Source: Lachnospiraceae bacterium
GTDB taxonomy: Bacteria > Bacillota > Clostridia > Lachnospirales > Lachnospiraceae
NCBI GenBank assembly: GCA_029006155.1
Contig: JAQXGF010000045.1
Span: 19,274-83,273, forward strand
Reading direction: 5' to 3'
DNA length: 64,000 nt
The notes beneath the pieces were generated by a model, which searched no databases, was not told where the DNA came from, and was given only the letters and a program-made list of their open reading frames with translations. The position numbers were made by a program, and so were the translations under genes. Positions 17,104 to 26,518 of this stretch are shown here, in pieces. How positions within the stretch are numbered: position 1 is the first letter of the stretch; every line of letters starts with the position of its first letter.

Positions 17104-18261
17104 TTATTTTACGACTCTTACGCGCAATACGCCTTCAATCTTTTTTATTTCCGCCAGCATCTCCTCCGGTACCTTGGAATCCAGGTCCAGAAGCGTGTAC
17201 GCATAGCTTCCCTTACTTGCATTGCTCATGTTGTGAATGTTCGTATCCGAGAGCACATCCGTGAACCGGCTGATCATTCCCTTTACATTGCGATGGCAGA
17301 TCGCGATACGGGATGCCGACTCGCAAACGCCCGGATCGCACGCCGGATAATTGACAGAATGCTTGATCGTACCATTTTCAAGGAAATCCCGGAGCTCTTT
17401 GACGGCCATGACTGCACAGTTGTCCTCCGACTCCACGGTCGATGCGCCAAGATGTGGCGTGACGATCACACCCTTCTTTCCAATGGTCGTCGGATTCGGG
17501 AAGTCCGATACATACCGATGTACTTTTCCGGCCTCAATCGCAGCTACGACAGCCTCCTCATCCACGAGCAGGTCACGCGCAAAGTTCAGGATCACCACAT
17601 GCTCCTTCATCTTTGCAATCGCATCTGCATTGATCATCTTCTTCGTCGAATCCAGCAGCGGTACGTGAATGGTGATATAGTCGCACTGACGGTAGATCTC
17701 ATCCACATCATTGATATGGTGAATCTCTCTGGAAAGGTTCCATGCGGCATCGACCGAAATATACGGGTCATATCCGTAGACATCCATTCCAAGGTGGATT
17801 GCCGTGTTTGCCACTTTTACGCCAATCGCACCCAGACCGATGATGCCGAGCTTTTTGCCCTGCAGCTCACTGCCTGCAAACTTTTTCTTTTCCTTCTCCG
17901 TCGCCGCAGCGACCTCTGCATTGCCATCCTGGCTCTGTACCCAGTTTGCGCCGCCGATGATATCACGGGCAGCCAGCAACATCCCTGCAAATACCAGCTC
18001 CTTTACGCCATTTGCATTCGCTCCCGGCGTATTGAATACGACAATTCCCTGCTCCGCACATTTCTCCAGTGGAATATTATTGACACCGGCTCCCGCACGG
18101 GCGATGGCACAGAGCGTTTCCGGCAGCTCCATCTCGTGCATCTTTGCACTCCGCACAAGCAGCGCGTCTGCATCTGCAAGTGTCTCTACTTTTTCATATG
18201 TATCATCAAACCCATTTAAGCCGACCTGTGCGATCGCATTCAGACAAGTATATCGAAACAT
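17104..18261 (-). CDS. serA: D-3-phosphoglycerate dehydrogenase
   Basis: Oxidises 3-phosphoglycerate to 3-phosphohydroxypyruvate, the first step of serine synthesis. The 385-residue product has the NAD motif LGIIGLGAIGVKVAN, the NFARDLLVDEEAV segment, VTPHLGASTVESEDN with the catalytic His, and a C-terminal ACT-like part ending GVLRVRVVK, so it is the shorter type without the intervening domain. The ATG at 18261 follows the serC stop by one base (TGA-G-ATG), so translation is coupled to serC. A TTG 21 nt earlier is possible but lacks support. Confidence 0.96.
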   Translation of the reverse strand: MFRYTCLNAIAQVGLNGFDDTYEKVETLADADALLVRSAKMHEMELPETLCAIARAGAGVNNIPLEKCAEQGIVVFNTPGANANGVKELVFAGMLLAARDIIGGANWVQSQDGNAEVAAATEKEKKKFAGSELQGKKLGIIGLGAIGVKVANTAIHLGMDVYGYDPYISVDAAWNLSREIHHINDVDEIYRQCDYITIHVPLLDSTKKMINADAIAKMKEHVVILNFARDLLVDEEAVVAAIEAGKVHRYVSDFPNPTTIGKKGVIVTPHLGASTVESEDNCAVMAVKELRDFLENGTIKHSVNYPACDPGVCESASRIAICHRNVKGMISRFTDVLSDTNIHNMSNASKGSYAYTLLDLDSKVPEEMLAEIKKIEGVLRVRVVK

Positions 18262-18262
18262 C

Positions 18263-19345
18263 TCACACATTCTCCTTTTCAAAGTCTTTCATGAATTCTA
18301 CGAGCTTCTGTACCCCTTCTACCGGCATCGCATTGTAAATACTTGCGCGCATGCCGCCGACGGTCCGGTGTCCCTTGAGGTTCACAAATCCGGCCTCTTC
18401 CGCCGCCTTGACAAACTTCGCATCCAGATCCTTATCACCGGTGATAAACGGTACGTTCATCAGGGAACGGTCCTCCTTTACGACCGTGCCGTGGAACAGC
18501 TTACTCTCATCGAGATAATCGTACAGAATCTTTGCCTTTGCCTCGTTGCGCTCTTTCATCGCAGAAAGACCGCCCATTTTCTTGATCCATTTGAAGACTT
18601 TGCCGCACATGTAAATGCAGTAGCAGTTCGGCGTGTTGTACATGGAATTCGCATCCGCATGTGTCTTGAACTTCATCATCGTCGGTGTGAACGGCATCAC
18701 ATCGTCCGTGATCAGATCGTCGCGAATGATCGAGATCACCATACCGGCCGGCCCGATATTCTTCTGGACGCCGCCATAGAGAATCCCGTAGTCCGATACA
18801 TTTACCGGCTCGGATAAAAAGCAGGAGGATACATCTGACACAAGCAGCTTGCCCTTTGTATTCGGGAGTTTTTTATACTTTGTGCCGTAAATCGTATTAT
18901 TTTCGCAGATATACACGTAGTCAGCATTCTCATCAATCGGCAGATCACTGCAGTCCGGGATGTAGGTAAACGTCTTATCCGCACTGGATGCGATCGCATT
19001 CGCAGTACCGTATTTCTGCGCTTCCTGCCATGCCTTTTTTGCCCACTGGCCAGTGATGATATAATCCGCTACGCCGTGTTTCATCAGATTCATCGGAATC
19101 ATTGCAAACTGCAGGCTTGCGCCGCCCTGCATATACAGGATCTTGTAATTGTCCGGAATCTGCATCAGATCACGGAGATCTTCTTCGGTCTCATTGATGA
19201 GGTCGTCGAATACCTTTGAGCGATGGCTCATTTCCATCACGGACTGGCCGCAGCCTCTGTAGTCCATCATTTCTTCCTGAGCTTCCCTCAGAACTTCTTC
19301 CGGCAGCACTGCCGGTCCTGCTGAAAAATTATAAACTCTGCCCAA
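18263..19345 (-). CDS. serC: Phosphoserine aminotransferase
   Basis: A PLP enzyme converting phosphohydroxypyruvate to phosphoserine. The product has the family start GRVYNFSAGPAVLPEEVL, MEMSHRSKVF, and the PLP lysine region YGGVQKNIGPAG. The start is uncertain: AGGAGG lies directly against an ATG at 19354 (no spacing) but 9 nt before a TTG at 19345 that gives the usual short N-terminus, so I prefer the TTG (360 residues). It is followed by serA with a 1-nt gap and preceded by ilvB. Confidence 0.94.
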   Translation of the reverse strand: MGRVYNFSAGPAVLPEEVLREAQEEMMDYRGCGQSVMEMSHRSKVFDDLINETEEDLRDLMQIPDNYKILYMQGGASLQFAMIPMNLMKHGVADYIITGQWAKKAWQEAQKYGTANAIASSADKTFTYIPDCSDLPIDENADYVYICENNTIYGTKYKKLPNTKGKLLVSDVSSCFLSEPVNVSDYGILYGGVQKNIGPAGMVISIIRDDLITDDVMPFTPTMMKFKTHADANSMYNTPNCYCIYMCGKVFKWIKKMGGLSAMKERNEAKAKILYDYLDESKLFHGTVVKEDRSLMNVPFITGDKDLDAKFVKAAEEAGFVNLKGHRTVGGMRASIYNAMPVEGVQKLVEFMKDFEKENV

Positions 19346-19389
19346 TTTTTTCATCCTCCTCAACTTTTTTCAACGCCGGAACGTCTCTT

Positions 19390-21066
19390 TTATTTTTTCA
19401 GGTCGTCCTGATCAAAGACAGTCTCAATCGGCTTGCCCGCCGGAACCATCGGGAATACCTTATCGTCGCTGTCGATCTGGCAGTCGATAAGGTAAGGCTT
19501 TCCAAGGCGGATGGCATACTGCAGTGCCTCGTTGAATTCCTCTTTCGTCGTAACGCGACGGCCCTGGACGCCCATAGCCTCTGCCAGCTTCACAAAGTCT
19601 ACCGCGTCTTCCAGTACCGTCTGGGAGTAGCGCTCACCGTAGAAGAGATTCTGCCACTGGCGTACCATTCCGAGCACGTGGTTGTTGATGACTACCTCGA
19701 TGACCGGGATGTTGTATCTGCCAGCCGTTGCAATCTCATTCATATTCATACGGAAGCAGCCGTCGCCTGCGATATTGATGACGGTCTTTTCCGGACGTCC
19801 CATTTTTGCACCAAGTGCCGCGCCAAGGCCATAGCCCATCGTGCCGAGTCCACCGGATGTCAGCAGGCTGTGCGGCTTCAGGTATTTGTAATACTGTGCG
19901 GCCCACATCTGATGCTGGCCGACCTCAGTAACGATGATCGCATCGCCCTTTGTCTGACGGTCGATCTCCTCGACCACATACGGTCCGGTCAGGACACTGT
20001 GGTCATATTTTAACGGATATTTTTCTTTCAGTGCGCGGATCTCATCGTCCCACGCATCATGGCGCATCTCCGAGAGCCGTGCATTTAACCGGCTGAGTAC
20101 CTCGCGTACATCACCGATGATGCTGCAGTCTACCAGAATATTTTTATTGATCTCTGCCGGATCGACGTCGATCTGGATAATCTTTGCATTCTTTGCAAAG
20201 CTTCTCGCCTGTCCGATGACACGGTCACTGAACCGGGATCCAACGACGATCAGAAGATCACATTTGGTCACGCCCAGGTTCGCCGCTTTCGTACCGTGCA
20301 TGCCAAGCATTCCACAGTACAGCTCGCTCGCTCCGCTGTATGCACCTTTTCCCATCAGAGAATCTGCGACCGGAGCGTGCAGCTTGTCTGCCAGCTCTTT
20401 GAGCTCCTGATCGGCATCCGAGATCACTGCACCACCGCCAACAAAGATAAACGGGCGGGTGCTCTCCTGGATCAGCTTTACTGCTTCTTCCAGATCGCTC
20501 TCACGGATGTACTCCGTGCTGCGCTCGATCGGCTCCGGCTTCTGCGGCGTGTACTCGGTGGACGCTGCCGTCACATCCTTTGTGATGTCGATCAGGACCG
20601 GACCCGGACGTCCTTCCTTTGCAATGCGGAACGCCCAGCGGATGGTGTCCGCCAGCTCCGTGACATCCTTTACGATAAAGTTGTGCTTTGTAATCGGCAT
20701 CGTGACGCCGGTGATATCGACCTCCTGGAAGCTGTCGCGTCCTAAGAGCGGGACGGATACGTTCGCCGTGATCGCAACGATCGGAACGGAATCCATGTAA
20801 GCCGTCGCGATACCGGTCACCAGATTCGTCGCACCCGGTCCGGACGTCGCCATGCAGACGCCGACCTTGCCGGTCGCACGTGCATAGCCGTCTGCCGCAT
20901 GGGAAGCTCCCTGCTCATGAGACGTCAGGATATGATGAATTTCATTGCTGTGTTTATATAATTCGTCATAAATGTTCAGGATCGCTCCGCCCGGATATCC
21001 GAAAACGGTATCTACACCCTGTTCCTTTAAGCATTCAATAACAATTTCTGATCCTGTCAGTTTCAT
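19390..21066 (-). CDS. ilvB: Acetolactate synthase large subunit
   Basis: A ThDP enzyme of branched-chain amino acid synthesis joining pyruvate units to acetolactate. The 558-residue product has the N-terminal domain with FGYPGGAILNIYDELY and the catalytic Glu in SHEQGASHAADGYAR, an FAD-binding middle, and the ThDP/Mg motif GDGCFRMNMNEIATA. Catabolic AlsS was considered; the FAD-type features and setting between ilvD and serC favour the anabolic enzyme. No small subunit (ilvN/ilvH) gene lies nearby. It starts 18 nt after the ilvD stop, so the two are cotranscribed. Confidence 0.96.
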   Translation of the reverse strand: MKLTGSEIVIECLKEQGVDTVFGYPGGAILNIYDELYKHSNEIHHILTSHEQGASHAADGYARATGKVGVCMATSGPGATNLVTGIATAYMDSVPIVAITANVSVPLLGRDSFQEVDITGVTMPITKHNFIVKDVTELADTIRWAFRIAKEGRPGPVLIDITKDVTAASTEYTPQKPEPIERSTEYIRESDLEEAVKLIQESTRPFIFVGGGAVISDADQELKELADKLHAPVADSLMGKGAYSGASELYCGMLGMHGTKAANLGVTKCDLLIVVGSRFSDRVIGQARSFAKNAKIIQIDVDPAEINKNILVDCSIIGDVREVLSRLNARLSEMRHDAWDDEIRALKEKYPLKYDHSVLTGPYVVEEIDRQTKGDAIIVTEVGQHQMWAAQYYKYLKPHSLLTSGGLGTMGYGLGAALGAKMGRPEKTVINIAGDGCFRMNMNEIATAGRYNIPVIEVVINNHVLGMVRQWQNLFYGERYSQTVLEDAVDFVKLAEAMGVQGRRVTTKEEFNEALQYAIRLGKPYLIDCQIDSDDKVFPMVPAGKPIETVFDQDDLKK

Positions 21067-21084
21067 TGGCGTATATCCTTTCTC

Positions 21085-22761
21085 TTATTTCTCTTTTCCC
21101 GGAACCTCAAGGATCGCTCCACGGTTGCCGGAGGTGACAAGCGATGCATAGCGCGCCAGATAGCCGGTCGTAATCTTCGGCTCTCTCGGCTGCCATTTGC
21201 TTCTCCGCTTTGCCAGCTCTTCGTCGCTGACATCCAGATTCAACGTGCACTCCGGAATGTTGATCTTGATGATATCGCCTTCCTCGACAAGTGCGATCGG
21301 GCCGCCGACCGCTGCCTCCGGAGATACGTGCCCGATCGAAGCGCCGCGGGATGCACCGCTGAACCGTCCGTCTGTGATCAGCGCTACGGAACTGCCAAGT
21401 CCCATACCTGCAATCGCGGAGGTCGGGTTGAGCATCTCACGCATGCCCGGTCCGCCCTTCGGTCCCTCGTAACGGATGACGACGACATCACCCGGATGGA
21501 TCTTGCCTCCGAGGATCGCTGCAATCGCATCTTCCTCACAGTCGAACACTCTTGCCGGCCCTTCATGTACCATCATCTCCGGAACGACTGCGGAACGCTT
21601 TACGACTCCGGAATCCGGTGCCAGATTGCCCTTCAGGATCGCAAGACCACCGGTCGTGCTGTACGGATTGTCAAGCGGACGGATGACTTCCGGATTCAGG
21701 TTCTTGCAGCCCTTGATATTTTCGCCAACGGTCTTTCCGGTGACGGTCATGCAGTCAAGGTTCAGCAGATTCTTCTCAGAAAGTTCATTCATCACGGCAT
21801 ATACACCGCCTGCCTCGTTGAGGTCCTCCATGTAAGTCGGGCCTGCCGGAGCCAGATGACATACGTTCGGGGTACGTGCGCTGATCTCATTTGCGATGTC
21901 CACATTCAGCTCTACGCCTGCCTCATGTGCGATCGCCGGAAGATGCAGCATGCTGTTCGTCGAGCAGCCAAGCGCCATATCGACGGTCAGGGCATTCATA
22001 AACGCATCCTTTGTCATGATGTCACGCGGACGGATATTTTTCTTCAAAAGCTCCATGATCTGCATACCGGCCATCTTTGCCAGACGGATACGCTCGGAAT
22101 AAACAGCCGGGATCGTGCCGTTGCCCTTTAAGCCCATGCCGAGTACTTCGGTCAGGCAGTTCATGCTGTTCGCCGTGTACATACCGGAACAGGATCCGCA
22201 GGTCGGGCAGACCTTGTTCTCGTACTCTACGACTTCTTCGTCACTCATCTTGCCTGCCGCATGCTCACCGACTGCCTCGAACATAGAGGAAAGGCTGCGC
22301 TTTCTTCCGTGTACATGGCCAGCCAGCATCGGGCCGCCGCTGACGAAGATCGTCGGAATATTCAGACGTGCCGCTGCCATCAGAAGGCCCGGAACGTTTT
22401 TGTCACAGTTCGGGATCATGACGAGCGCATCAAACTGATGTGCAATCGCCATACACTCCGTTGAATCTGCGATCAGGTCACGGGTCACGAGGGAATACTT
22501 CATGCCGACATGTCCCATCGCGATACCATCGCAGACCGCGATCGCCGGGAATACACGCGGTACGCCTCCTGCCATGGCAACGCCCATCTTGACCGCCTCT
22601 GTGATCTTATCCAGATTCATATGCCCCGGTACGATCTCGTTATAGGAATTGACAATTCCGATCAGCGGGCGCTTCATCTCTTCTTCGGTCAGTCCAAGTG
22701 CATTGAACAGTGACCGGTGCGGTGCCTGCTGAATTCCTTTTTTTACTGCATCACTTTTCAT
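21085..22761 (-). CDS. ilvD: Dihydroxy-acid dehydratase
   Basis: An iron-sulfur enzyme that dehydrates dihydroxyisovalerate/dihydroxymethylvalerate in valine and isoleucine synthesis. The 558-residue product shows the cluster Cys in [10 protein letters not shown] and [23 protein letters not shown]-like region [12 protein letters not shown], and a C-terminal [15 protein letters not shown] chose ATG 22761 because GGAGGAG lies 9 nt upstream, rather than 22794. It is second in the leuB-ilvD-ilvB-serC-serA operon, 74 nt after leuB. Confidence 0.96.
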   Translation of the reverse strand: MKSDAVKKGIQQAPHRSLFNALGLTEEEMKRPLIGIVNSYNEIVPGHMNLDKITEAVKMGVAMAGGVPRVFPAIAVCDGIAMGHVGMKYSLVTRDLIADSTECMAIAHQFDALVMIPNCDKNVPGLLMAAARLNIPTIFVSGGPMLAGHVHGRKRSLSSMFEAVGEHAAGKMSDEEVVEYENKVCPTCGSCSGMYTANSMNCLTEVLGMGLKGNGTIPAVYSERIRLAKMAGMQIMELLKKNIRPRDIMTKDAFMNALTVDMALGCSTNSMLHLPAIAHEAGVELNVDIANEISARTPNVCHLAPAGPTYMEDLNEAGGVYAVMNELSEKNLLNLDCMTVTGKTVGENIKGCKNLNPEVIRPLDNPYSTTGGLAILKGNLAPDSGVVKRSAVVPEMMVHEGPARVFDCEEDAIAAILGGKIHPGDVVVIRYEGPKGGPGMREMLNPTSAIAGMGLGSSVALITDGRFSGASRGASIGHVSPEAAVGGPIALVEEGDIIKINIPECTLNLDVSDEELAKRRSKWQPREPKITTGYLARYASLVTSGNRGAILEVPGKEK

Positions 22762-22835
22762 AATATGATACTCCTCCTGTATGATACTATCCATGTTCCG
22801 GATTTCTTTCTAAATGTCTCTCACGCAATCCGGCA

Positions 22836-23921
22836 TTACCGGATCCGCTCTGCGATCCGCGCACCCATCTCCTCAGTGCCGACCTGTGTGCAGCCCTCGG
22901 ACATGATGTCCACCGTGCGGTATCCATCCTTTAATACCTGCTTGACGGCTGCCTCGATCGCATCTGCAGCAGCATCCTGATCCAGTGAGTAGCGCAGCAG
23001 CATTGCTGCGGAGAGGATCGTCGCGATCGGGTTCGCAATGTTTTGTCCTGCGATGTCCGGTGCGGAGCCGTGGCTCGGCTCATACAGCCCGAACTTCGTC
23101 TCATTTAAGGAAGCGGACGAGAGCATTCCGATCGAACCGGTCACCATGCTCGCCTCATCGGAGAGGATATCACCAAACATATTTTCGGTCAGGATCACGT
23201 CAAACTGTGCCGGGTTCTTTACGAGCTGCATCGCACAGTTGTCGACGAGCATATGGGACAGCTCGACATCCGGGTAATCCTTTGCCACATCCTCGACCAC
23301 GCTTCTCCACAGTCTGGAAGAATCGAGTACGTTCGCCTTATCGACGCTGCACACCTTTTTGCGGCGCTTGCGTGCGATATCAAAGCCCTTGATTGCAATG
23401 CGGCGAATCTCATTTTCATTGTAAACGAGTGTATCTGTCGCCTCACGCACCCCGTTTTCTACGACGGTCTTGCGCGCTCCGAAATACAGTCCGCCGGTCA
23501 GCTCCCGCATGATCAGCATATCGAAGCCGTCGCCGATGATCTCATCACGCAGCGGGCATGCCGCCTTGAGTTCCTCATACAGATAAGCCGGACGGAGGTT
23601 TGCAAATAAGTTCAGAGACTTACGCAGCTTTAAAAGTCCTGCCTCCGGGCGCTTTTCCGGCGGAAGCTGATACCACGGGGAAGTCTTTACGTCGCCGCCG
23701 ATGGATCCCATCAGCACGGCATCCTTCGCCTTCGCCTCCGCGATCGTCTCGTCGGTAAGCGGTACCCCGTGTACGTCGATGGACGCGCCGCCCATCAGAA
23801 GCTCGGTATACTCCAGGGAAAATCCATATTTTTCAGCAGCCGTATCCAGCACACGGCGCGCTTCTTTTACAATCTCCGGTCCGATTCCGTCGCCCGGAAT
23901 CACTCCAATTTTATAATTCAT
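22836..23921 (-). CDS. leuB: 3-Isopropylmalate dehydrogenase
   Basis: Oxidatively decarboxylates 3-isopropylmalate in leucine synthesis using NAD. The 361-residue product has the start [18 protein letters not shown], the substrate Arg-rich helix, [15 protein letters not shown], the [12 protein letters not shown] segment, and the metal/NAD region [14 protein letters not shown] and [18 protein letters not shown]. Isocitrate dehydrogenase was considered and rejected on the helix and neighbours. It opens the amino acid operon, behind a leader of about 360 nt. leuA, leuC and leuD are not in the window. Confidence 0.96.
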   Translation of the reverse strand: MNYKIGVIPGDGIGPEIVKEARRVLDTAAEKYGFSLEYTELLMGGASIDVHGVPLTDETIAEAKAKDAVLMGSIGGDVKTSPWYQLPPEKRPEAGLLKLRKSLNLFANLRPAYLYEELKAACPLRDEIIGDGFDMLIMRELTGGLYFGARKTVVENGVREATDTLVYNENEIRRIAIKGFDIARKRRKKVCSVDKANVLDSSRLWRSVVEDVAKDYPDVELSHMLVDNCAMQLVKNPAQFDVILTENMFGDILSDEASMVTGSIGMLSSASLNETKFGLYEPSHGSAPDIAGQNIANPIATILSAAMLLRYSLDQDAAADAIEAAVKQVLKDGYRTVDIMSEGCTQVGTEEMGARIAERIR

Positions 23922-24033
23922 CTTCTGTCATCCTTTCTGCCAGCGTATCTTTCTTTCCTTCTTTGCCACTTGATGTAACCGAACGCCTGTGATGTTCCCG
24001 ACATTCTTTTCGCCGAAACACGTTCATTCGGAT

Positions 24034-24053
24034 CAAAGCGGATATTCGCAATC
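24034..24053 (+). repeat. Copy of the AAGCGGATATTCGCAATC repeat
   Basis: Eighteen nt (24036-24053) are identical to 8703-8720. Together with the CGGTTAAAA end at 24118-24130 this outlines a repeat of about 97 nt in the leuB leader, in the antisense direction relative to leuB; the middle differs from the 8.7 kb copy. Confidence 0.7.
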
Positions 24054-24117
24054 TATCCCTGCAGATCATCCCTGCAGCTTTGCTGCGGAGCCACTGCTGA
24101 CGGGGCCTAGCTTCGCT

Positions 24118-24130
24118 ACTCGGTTAAAAA
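24118..24130 (+). repeat. CGGTTAAAA end of the intergenic repeat
   Basis: ACTCGGTTAAAAA, matching the 3' end of the copies at 7042-7067 and 8839-8864. Confidence 0.55.
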
Positions 24131-24285
24131 TGGCAGCCCTCTGATTCTGCCAGAAGCCTGCCGCATTTTCTTCTGAATACTGCACCCTTGCAGCCTGCTT
24201 TCTGATCGGGCTGTATCTCTACGCCAGCCAACCGTTTCTGTCACGCGGACGATTCTCAGTCACGCCTGCCAAAAGCTTTCCCACT

Positions 24286-24314
24286 ATCATAAAGCATTTT
24301 TCGAAAGATTTCAA
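24286..24314 (-). promoter_or_regulatory. Promoter for the leuB-ilvD-ilvB-serC-serA operon
   Basis: Read leftward: TTGAAA (24309-24314), 17 nt, TATGAT (24286-24291). Both hexamers match five of six. Confidence 0.65.
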
Positions 24315-24352
24315 CCAATTTTAGCAATTTCATGTGGTAAAACGTTAAAAAC

Positions 24353-24388
24353 AGAAAAAACACCGGTCGCTGTCCATCAGCTCCCGGC
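24353..24388 (-). terminator. Terminator after yajC
   Basis: Read leftward: CCGG-GA-GCTG / CAGC-GA-CCGG around a 5-nt loop, with the tandem G-A mismatch expected to be stable, then TGTTTTTT. It separates yajC from the leuB operon promoter. Confidence 0.7.
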
Positions 24389-24405
24389 GTCCTTCTCCTG
24401 TGCAT

Positions 24406-24720
24406 TTATGCTTCGCCCGGCTTCTCCACCTCGGCGATTGCGCTCTTTTTCATCGGAATTCGGCAGTTCTTATTGCTTCCGAACTCTACGATACAGTCTT
24501 CATCCGTGATGTCGATCACCACACCATAAAAACCGCTCGTTGTCACAACGGTATCTCCGATCTCAAGGGCAGAAAGCATTGCGGTCATTCTCTTCTGCTC
24601 CTTCTTCTGAGGACGGATTGCGAAAAAGTACATCGCAGCACCAATGATCACAATGTAGATCACCATCAGTGCAATTCCACCGCCTGCCGATGCAGCAGAC
24701 TCTGTTAAAAGATTCATCAT
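24406..24720 (-). CDS. yajC: Preprotein translocase accessory subunit YajC
   Basis: A 104-residue single-pass membrane protein that associates with SecDF-YidC. It has one membrane helix (ALMVIYIVIIGAAMYFFAI), directly followed by RPQKKEQKRMTAMLSAL and the beta-rich YajC core GDTVVTTSGFYGVVIDI. AGGAGG lies upstream of tandem ATG codons. It follows tgt on the same strand at a 117-nt distance, the tgt-yajC order common across bacteria. Confidence 0.95.
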   Translation of the reverse strand: MMNLLTESAASAGGGIALMVIYIVIIGAAMYFFAIRPQKKEQKRMTAMLSALEIGDTVVTTSGFYGVVIDITDEDCIVEFGSNKNCRIPMKKSAIAEVEKPGEA

Positions 24721-24837
24721 GCTTCAGTTCCTCCTTGTTTCTGCACGTATCCCTACTATAATACACAATCTGTTTTCATTGGGCAAGTCTTTTTTGCAAT
24801 TTCCACCCATTTTCCGAGCAGTCTCCCCGAATTGCCT

Positions 24838-25974
24838 TTACGCGCCCTGCGTATACCGGTCCACGCGCTCCTTCTTGAACGCCTGATAGCGCCCTTCATC
24901 GATCGCATCGCGGATGTCCTCCATCAGATGGTTGTAGAAATAAAGGTTGTGCAATACGCACAGACGCATGCCGAGCATCTCCTTCGCCTTGAGCAGATGG
25001 CGGATGTACGCCCTGCTGTAGTTGCGGCAGGCCGGACACTGGCAACCCTCCTCGATCGGACGGTCATCCAGCTCATACTTTGCATTAAAGAGATTCAGCT
25101 TGCCATCTTTTGTATAGACATGTCCGTGACGGCCATTTCTGGACGGGTAAACGCAGTCAAAGAAATCCACACCGCGGTCAACAGACTCCAGAATATTCAG
25201 CGGAGTGCCAACGCCCATCAGATAGACCGGCTTCTCCTGCGGGAGGTACGGAACGACCTCATCCAGGATATGGTACATCTGCTCATGGGTCTCACCGACA
25301 GCCAGTCCGCCTACCGCATAGCCGTCCAGATCCATCTCCCGGATCTGCTTTGCATGCTCGATACGGATGTCCTCATAAATCGCACCCTGGTTGATTCCGA
25401 ACAGCAGCTGATGCGGGTTCACCGTATCTTCCAGGCTGTTCAACCGTGCCATCTCCGCCTTGCAGCGCGCCAGCCAGCGCGTCGTGCGCTCCACCGAACG
25501 CTGTACATACGTGCGGTCTGCCACGCTGGACGGGCACTCATCAAATGCCATCGCGATCGTGGAACCCAAATTGGACTGGATCTGCATGCTCTCTTCCGGC
25601 CCCATGAAAATCTTCCGCCCGTCAATGTGGGACTGGAAGTATACGCCTTCCTCCTTGATTTTCCGAAGGCTCGCAAGGGAAAATACCTGAAATCCGCCGG
25701 AATCCGTCAGGATCGGACGATCCCAGTTCATAAACCGATGCAGTCCGCCAAGCTTCTTTACGACCTCGTCTCCCGGACGCACATGCAAATGATACGTATT
25801 CGACAGCTCGATCTGCGTGCCGATCTCCTTCAGGTCTGTCGTTGCCACTGCGCCTTTGATCGCAGCTACCGTACCGACATTCATAAACACCGGTGTCTGC
25901 ACCGTGCCGTGTACGGTCTTAAATTCGGCGCGTTTTGCGCGCCCGTCTGTTTTCAGTACTTTGTACTCTGCCAT
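24838..25974 (-). CDS. tgt: tRNA-guanine transglycosylase
   Basis: Exchanges G34 of GUN-anticodon tRNAs for a queuine precursor. The 378-residue protein has the nucleophile/substrate region TDSGGFQVFSLA, a catalytic Asp region (FFDCVYPSRNGRHGHVYT) and the zinc site in CQCPACRNYSRAYIRHLL with CxC-xx-C and a downstream His. Length is normal. GGAGGAG precedes the ATG. It is upstream of yajC and preceded by a 541-nt divergent region shared with the giant activator gene. Confidence 0.97.
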   Translation of the reverse strand: MAEYKVLKTDGRAKRAEFKTVHGTVQTPVFMNVGTVAAIKGAVATTDLKEIGTQIELSNTYHLHVRPGDEVVKKLGGLHRFMNWDRPILTDSGGFQVFSLASLRKIKEEGVYFQSHIDGRKIFMGPEESMQIQSNLGSTIAMAFDECPSSVADRTYVQRSVERTTRWLARCKAEMARLNSLEDTVNPHQLLFGINQGAIYEDIRIEHAKQIREMDLDGYAVGGLAVGETHEQMYHILDEVVPYLPQEKPVYLMGVGTPLNILESVDRGVDFFDCVYPSRNGRHGHVYTKDGKLNLFNAKYELDDRPIEEGCQCPACRNYSRAYIRHLLKAKEMLGMRLCVLHNLYFYNHLMEDIRDAIDEGRYQAFKKERVDRYTQGA

Positions 25975-26261
25975 AGTCTCCTCCTCCGTGCGGCCGCATC
26001 TTCCCCTCAGCTCCGGTCTAGACGCTCTGACCTGTCTGATCTTCCGCCGCCCGTCTGTTCTTAACGTTTTTTTAACAAAGATATTTTCTTTTAAGATTCT
26101 GCTAAAAAATCGTCAGTTTTCCGATCATCACTCCGGATTTTGTCCGGAATTTGTTCACAATCACTTTGATCGGCGCTCCATTTCCGGCTCCCCGCCCCCT
26201 TTTCAAAGGAAAGGACCCGGAACTATTAGTATATATGGAAACAAAACAGAATGCAAGCAAT
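25975..26261. other. Gene-free stretch between tgt and the activator promoter
   Basis: No ORF with a ribosome site is visible. It contains a TCCGGA-TTTTG-TCCGGA hairpin (about 26131-26147) and T runs. A tgt promoter must lie here but no convincing hexamer pair was found. Confidence 0.4.
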
Positions 26262-26290
26262 TTGACCCTTCAAAAAAAATGTCGTATAAT
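26262..26290 (+). promoter_or_regulatory. Strong promoter for the 1,410-residue activator gene
   Basis: TTGACC (26262-26267), 17 nt, TATAAT (26285-26290). Near-consensus. It gives a leader of about 220 nt containing the folded element at 26335-26449. Confidence 0.8.
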
Positions 26291-26334
26291 TTGCCAGTAC
26301 CAGTTTAGCGCGTCTAAAATGCGAAGACAGATCT

Positions 26335-26449
26335 CAGCAAATTTATTTGCTGGGGGCTGTATTTGCATTTTGATGGGCGGAACGCCCATCAGCCACAGAC
26401 AGGAGCTGCGAATGCAGCGGATAGTTTGCGAAGCAAACGGGTCTGTGGC
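26335..26449 (+). ncRNA. Multi-hairpin leader of the activator gene, function unknown
   Basis: Perfect hairpins in series: CAGCAAAT/ATTTGCTG (26335-26352); GATGGGCG-GAA-CGCCCATC (26372-26390); then a three-way junction closed by GCCACAGAC (26392-26400) / GTCTGTGGC (26441-26449) that encloses GCTGC-GAAT-GCAGC (26405-26418) and GTTTGC-GAA-GCAAAC (26424-26438). All stems are Watson-Crick. The element lies between promoter and start codon. I do not recognise a known riboswitch; it could be a regulatory leader or a folding intergenic repeat. Confidence 0.6.
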
Positions 26450-26484
26450 CGGTGCACTGAACGTCGCAAAACATAGTATACAAA

Positions 26485-26518
26485 GGAGGCGCAGGGAATC
26501 CCTGCTATTACTTATATG
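26485..26518 (+). promoter_or_regulatory. Ribosome site separated from its start by a hairpin
   Basis: GGAGG (26485-26489) lies 26 nt before the ATG at 26516, too far for normal use. Between them GCAGGG-AAT-CCCTGC (26491-26505) is a perfect hairpin; if folded, the effective spacing falls to about 11 nt. Confidence 0.55.

Larger units (their letters stand above)
23922..24285 (-). other. Long leuB operon leader
   Basis: From a promoter at 24286-24314 the transcript would carry about 360 nt before leuB. It contains hairpins GGCAG/CTGCC (about 24132-24151) and CAGCC/GGCTG (about 24191-24213), and an inserted repeat copy between 24034 and 24130 with a GCAGC/GCTGC hairpin. The T-box consensus (AGGGTGGNACCGCG) is not seen, and I find no leader peptide rich in Leu codons. 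The control mode is therefore unknown. Confidence 0.5.

Noticed and set aside
23922..24285. T-box riboswitch before leuB
   Set aside because: The conserved T-box sequence and a matching antiterminator are not seen.
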